From: an uncultured Clostridia bacterium
GTDB lineage: Bacteria > Bacillota > Clostridia > TANB77 > CAG-508
DNA length: 17,138 nucleotides
Direction of reading: 5' to 3'
Assembly: GCA_934162535.1 (NCBI GenBank)
Contig: CAKPJC010000029.1
Span: 1-17,138, forward strand
Position 1 is the first letter of the stretch, and the number at the start of each line of letters is the position of its first letter. Positions 13,835-17,138 of this stretch are shown here, in pieces. Made by a program: the position numbers and the translations under genes. Under the pieces are notes generated by a model that saw only the letters and a program-made list of their open reading frames with translations, made no database searches and was not told the DNA's origin.

Positions 13835-15718
13835 ATGGGAACAAAACAATTCAAAGCAGAATCAAAAAAGCTATTAGATTTAATGATTAATTCAATATAT
13901 ACAAACAAGGAAATATTTTTAAGAGAATTAATCTCAAATGCGAGTGATGCAATTGATAAACTGCATTACCGTTCACTAACAGATAAAAATATGACAATAG
14001 GCAAATCAGAATTTGAAATAAAAATAGGAGTAGATAAAGAAAATAGAACAATTACAATAAAAGACAATGGTTGTGGAATGACAGAAAATGAACTTGAAAC
14101 AAACCTAGGAACTATCGCCAAAAGTGGTTCACTTGCATTCAAACAAGAAAATGAAAAAAAGGAAGATATTAATATAATAGGTCAATTTGGTGTAGGATTT
14201 TATTCAGCATTTATGGTAAGTGATAAAGTTACAGTAGAAAGCAAATCAGTAGATAGTGACAAAGCATACAAATGGGAATCAAAAGGGGCAGAAGGATATA
14301 CAATAGAACCATGTGAAAAAGAAGAAAATGGAACAATAATAACACTACACATAAAAGAAGACAATGAAGAAGAAAAATATAGCCAATTCTTAGATGAATA
14401 TAAAATACAAGAACTTGTAAAAAAATATTCAGACTATATAAGATACCCAATAAAAATGGATATAACACATCAACACAAAAAAGAAGGAACAGAAAATGAA
14501 TATGAAACACATATTGAAACAATAATAATAAACAGTATGGTGCCAATATGGAAAAGACCTAAAAGTAAAGTAACAAAAGAAGAATACAATAACTTTTATA
14601 CAGAAAAATTCAATGACTTTTTAGCACCAATAAAAACAATTCATACATCTGTTGAAGGACAATTCAGTTACAATGCATTACTATATATACCTGCACATCT
14701 TCCATATGATTATTATGCACAAGATTATAAAAGAGGATTACAGCTATATTCAAATGGTGTTTTAATAATGAATAAATGTGAAGACTTATTACCTGACTAT
14801 TTTGGATTTGTAAGAGGACTTGTAGATAGCCAAGACTTATCATTAAATATATCAAGAGAGTTATTGCAACATGATAGACAATTAAAAGTAATTGCAAAAA
14901 ATATCGAAAATAAAATTAGAAGTGAATTACAAAACATGCTAAAAAATGAAAGAGAAGAATACGAAAAATTCTTTAATATATTTGGAATGCAATTAAAATA
15001 TGGAACATACAACAATTATGGTATGGACAAAGATAAATTAAAAGACTTATTAATGTTCTATTCTTCAACAGAGAAGAAACTTGTTACACTTGGAGAATAT
15101 GTTTCAAGAATGAAAGAAGGACAAGAATCAATATATTATGCATGTGGAGAATCAATAGACAAAATAGATTTATTACCACAAGTAGATTCGATAAAAGACA
15201 GAGGATATGAAATCTTGTATCTATCTGCAAGTGTAGACGAATTTGTTATGCAAATACTACAAGAGTATGAAGGAAAGAAATTTGCAAATGTATGTGCAGA
15301 TAATATTGACCTTGAAACAGCAGAAGAAAAAGAAGAAATTAAAAAAGCAAATGAAGATGACAAAGAAATGTTTGACTTTATGAAAGAAGCCGTAGGTGGA
15401 GATGTTGATAAAGTAAGATATACACATAAATTAAAAAATCATCCTATTTGCTTAACAAGTGAAGGAGCTCTTTCTGTAAAAATGGAAAAAGTTATAAATG
15501 CTATGCCAAATGAAGAAAGTGTAAAAGCTCAAACAATATTGGAAATTAATAAAAACCATCCTATTGTAAATAAATTGAAAGAGCTATATCAAAATGATAA
15601 AGAAGGATTAAAAGAGTATACTAAAATATTATATGCTCAGGCTAGACTTATAGAAGGATTACCAATAGAAAACCCTACAGAGATTAGTAATATGGTTTGT
15701 AAAATAATTTCAAAATAA
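13835..15718 (+). CDS. htpG: Molecular chaperone HtpG (bacterial Hsp90)
   Basis: A 627-residue Hsp90, a dimeric ATP-driven chaperone of the cytoplasm. The N-terminal GHKL ATPase shows ELISNASDAIDKL (catalytic Glu and Asn35), DNGCGM, GTIAKSGS and GQFGVGFYSAFMV. The middle domain has the QDLSLNISRELLQ arginine loop, and a C-terminal dimerisation domain follows. The long charged linker of eukaryotic Hsp90 is absent, as expected. The ATG at 13835 was chosen because AAGGAG (13818-13823) precedes it and homologues start near MGTKQFKAE. A TTG at 13778 in the same frame lies inside the -35 box and cannot be the start. The gene is monocistronic, between the CIRCE-like promoter and a strong terminator. 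CIRCE control of htpG contrasts with B. subtilis, where htpG is not in the HrcA regulon. Confidence 0.96.
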   Translation: MGTKQFKAESKKLLDLMINSIYTNKEIFLRELISNASDAIDKLHYRSLTDKNMTIGKSEFEIKIGVDKENRTITIKDNGCGMTENELETNLGTIAKSGSLAFKQENEKKEDINIIGQFGVGFYSAFMVSDKVTVESKSVDSDKAYKWESKGAEGYTIEPCEKEENGTIITLHIKEDNEEEKYSQFLDEYKIQELVKKYSDYIRYPIKMDITHQHKKEGTENEYETHIETIIINSMVPIWKRPKSKVTKEEYNNFYTEKFNDFLAPIKTIHTSVEGQFSYNALLYIPAHLPYDYYAQDYKRGLQLYSNGVLIMNKCEDLLPDYFGFVRGLVDSQDLSLNISRELLQHDRQLKVIAKNIENKIRSELQNMLKNEREEYEKFFNIFGMQLKYGTYNNYGMDKDKLKDLLMFYSSTEKKLVTLGEYVSRMKEGQESIYYACGESIDKIDLLPQVDSIKDRGYEILYLSASVDEFVMQILQEYEGKKFANVCADNIDLETAEEKEEIKKANEDDKEMFDFMKEAVGGDVDKVRYTHKLKNHPICLTSEGALSVKMEKVINAMPNEESVKAQTILEINKNHPIVNKLKELYQNDKEGLKEYTKILYAQARLIEGLPIENPTEISNMVCKIISK

Positions 15719-15725
15719 AATATAT

Positions 15726-15758
15726 AAAAAACAATACTTAAAATAGGTATTGTTTTTT
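15726..15758 (+). terminator. Terminator after htpG
   Basis: The arm 15726-15740 pairs with 15744-15758 over 15 bp with one T-G pair and a 3-nt loop. A-run and T-run flanks make it bidirectional in form. Confidence 0.9.
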
Positions 15759-15820
15759 ATTAACCAAACTGAAAAGTAAACATAAAATAATATAAGATAA
15801 TATACATTGGAGGGATAAAT

Positions 15821-16402
15821 ATGGAAAAAATACTTGAAGCAAAAGGAATAAGTAAAACATATCAAGCAAAAAATGGAGAAATAAACGCTCTAAAAAACAT
15901 AAGTTTTGAAGTAATGGAAGGAGAATTTGTAAGCATAATAGGACCAAGTGGCTGTGGAAAGTCAACTTTATTATCAATAATAGCAGGGCTAGAGAGAAAA
16001 ACATCAGGAGAAACTTATATAAATGGAAAAGTAGGATACATGTTACAAAAAGATAATTTATTAGAGTGGAGAACTATTTACAAAAATGTATTATTAGGTT
16101 TGGAGATACAAAAAAATAATACACCTGAAAACAAAAAGTATGTAGAAGAATTATTAAAAAAATATGGACTTTATGAGTTCAAAGATAAATACCCAATGCA
16201 ATTATCTGGAGGAATGAGGCAAAGAGTAGCTTTGATTAGAACACTTGCAATAAGACCAAGTATATTGCTATTAGATGAAGCATTTTCAGCACTAGATTAC
16301 CAAACAAGACTAAGTGTTACAGATGATATATATAAAATATTAAAAAGTGAAAACATAACAGCATTGATGGTAACACATGATATATCAGAAGGTAGATTTT
16401 GA
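15821..16402 (+). pseudogene. Truncated NitT/TauT-type ABC transporter ATPase
   Basis: The 193 codons match the ATPase of nitrate/sulfonate/taurine-type importers (SsuB/TauB-like). Walker A GPSGCGKST is at 41-49, the Q-loop at YMLQKDNLLEW, the signature LSGGMRQR at 128-135, then Walker B ILLLDEAFSALD, and the switch His186 in VTHDISE. After DISE the protein ends abruptly in GRF-stop, where relatives run about 50-60 residues further (EAISMADRI...). All core ATPase motifs are therefore present but the C-terminal helical part is lost. No permease or binding-protein gene is adjacent; an unrelated glycosylase-like gene follows. GGAGGG lies 6 nt before the ATG, so it may still be expressed, perhaps as a nonfunctional stump. 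A deletion that removed the rest of the operon is the simplest explanation. Confidence 0.75.
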
Positions 16403-16492
16403 AGTAGACAGTATGTGAGATAAAGCAATTTGAATTTAATGGAAATACTTAAATTTCAAAGTTTAAAAAATTTCAAAATTTATTTTTAACTA

Positions 16493-16519
16493 TTGACAAA
16501 AACAAACGTTTGATATAAA
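16493..16519 (+). promoter_or_regulatory. Promoter of the uracil-DNA-glycosylase-like gene
   Basis: TTGACA (16493-16498) and TATAAA (16514-16519) lie 15 bases apart, shorter than ideal. The 90 bases upstream of it (16403-16492) are AT-rich with two AAATTTCAAA-like repeats and no gene that I can see. Confidence 0.6.
16500..16511. promoter_or_regulatory. Palindromic operator-like site, shared with the MazG-like promoter
   Basis: AAACAAACGTTT between -35 and -10 reads as AAAC-N4-GTTT, one base off the SOS half-site GAAC on the left. It overlaps a perfect 10-base palindrome CAAACGTTTG (16503-16512). AAAACAAACGTT is identical to 1271-1282 in the MazG-like promoter, in the same place relative to the promoter elements. 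Confidence 0.45.
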
Positions 16520-16551
16520 ATTGAGAAAATTGTAAAAAGGTGGTAGTAGTT

Positions 16552-17138
16552 ATGAAAATAAGTGAATTAAACGCGGAATATGATAAATTACAATTACAGT
16601 ATGGAGCAAAGGAGTTAACATCTATATATAATGGAGGATGCACTAATAATCCAGATTTTTGTTTTGTTTTTATGAATCCTACTGGAAAAAATATTGCATC
16701 AGATCCAAATTGGAAAGGGAGAAGATCTCCTTGGATTGGAACTAAGAATATATGGAAATTGTTTTATAGAATAGGATTACTTGATGAAGAAATATATAGT
16801 GATATTATGTCAAAAAAGCCACAAGAGTGGGATGAAAAATTTGCGGATTTAGTATATGCTGATGTAGAAAAACACAAATATTTTATAACTAATTTAGGAA
16901 AATGTACACAGGTAGATGCTAGAGTATTACAAAATTCGGTTTATAGTCAATATTTAGATTTATTATGCAAAGAAATAGAAATAATTAATCCTAAGATAAT
17001 TATAACACTTGGAAATCAAGTAAGTTCTATTGTATTGGATAAAAATATATCAGTATCTCAATGTAGAAAACAAAACTTTTTAAAGAATATAGCTGGTATG
17101 GAATATAAAGTATACCCAGTTTATTATCCTATTGGAAA
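16552..17138 (+). CDS. Uracil-DNA glycosylase family protein, 3' end outside window
   Basis: The frame is open from ATG 16552 (behind AAAGGTGG) to the window edge: 195 codons with no stop. Recognisable blocks are FVFMNPTGKNIASDP (active-site loop region), GRRSPWIGTKNIWKLFYRIGLLDE, HKYFITNLGKCTQ, PKIIITLGNQV and YPVYYPIG near the end. They resemble a uracil-DNA glycosylase superfamily branch found in Firmicutes, in which the last block takes the place of the usual HPS-type motif. The enzyme would remove uracil or another damaged base from DNA, starting base-excision repair. Catalytic activity is not certain, because the classical GQDPY motif is replaced by MNPTGKN. It has its own promoter with a LexA-box-like site, which fits a repair gene. 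It does not belong with the truncated ABC gene before it. Confidence 0.75.
   Translation, partial: MKISELNAEYDKLQLQYGAKELTSIYNGGCTNNPDFCFVFMNPTGKNIASDPNWKGRRSPWIGTKNIWKLFYRIGLLDEEIYSDIMSKKPQEWDEKFADLVYADVEKHKYFITNLGKCTQVDARVLQNSVYSQYLDLLCKEIEIINPKIIITLGNQVSSIVLDKNISVSQCRKQNFLKNIAGMEYKVYPVYYPIG

Noticed and set aside
1..17138. CRISPR arrays, tRNA or rRNA genes, insertion sequences with transposases
   Set aside because: No regularly spaced direct repeats, tRNA cloverleaf with CCA end, rRNA sequence or complete transposase was recognised on either strand by eye.

Overview
This is a low-GC, strongly A-rich stretch of a bacterial chromosome. Codons mostly end in A or T. Shine-Dalgarno sites are strong (AAAGGAG, AGGAGG, AGGTGA), promoters are TTGACA/TATAAT type, and there is a T-box leader and HrcA/CIRCE-like operators. 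UGA acts as a stop, as the release-factor-2 frameshift site requires. Together these point to a Gram-positive Firmicute, most likely an uncultured gut clostridium. No species can be named from the sequence alone.

Left part (1-2192, accessory or decaying). The window opens inside an Rpn-family PD-(D/E)XK nuclease/transposase-like gene that ends at a clear terminator. Facing it on the minus strand is a MazG-like nucleotide pyrophosphohydrolase, whose promoter spacer carries a LexA-box-like operator. Next is a strange 244-codon ORF that joins the first part of a response regulator to pieces of a sensor histidine kinase, with both phosphorylation sites missing. It looks like a collapsed two-component operon.

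Middle part (2251-8847). This holds a long-chain acyl-CoA ligase and then clpB, which has a CIRCE-like operator on its -35 box and a long 5'-UTR hairpin. Then come a stand-alone YiiX/NlpC-P60-like peptidase-fold protein, a 61-codon stump of an ABC ATPase, and a membrane-anchored transglutaminase-like protein that appears to be transcribed with prfB.

Right part (8861-17138). prfB carries the classical +1 programmed frameshift. tyrS sits behind a tRNA-Tyr T-box leader, followed by a small DUF5684-like membrane protein. mgtE (Mg2+ channel/transporter) is preceded by a translatable 32-codon acidic leader ORF that lies inside a 22-bp inverted repeat. htpG has a CIRCE-like promoter nearly identical to that of clpB. 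A NitT/TauT-type ABC ATPase is cut off just after its switch histidine. The last gene is a uracil-DNA-glycosylase-family gene that runs off the window, and its promoter shares a 12-base motif with that of the MazG-like gene.

Three regulatory themes stand out. The first is a shared heat-shock operator for clpB and htpG. The second is a possible damage-response operator shared by two DNA/nucleotide-integrity genes. The third is an mgtE leader that combines a translated acidic peptide with a long hairpin and does not look like the standard M-box Mg2+ riboswitch; it is the best candidate here for an undescribed regulatory system. At least three broken genes suggest ongoing gene loss.
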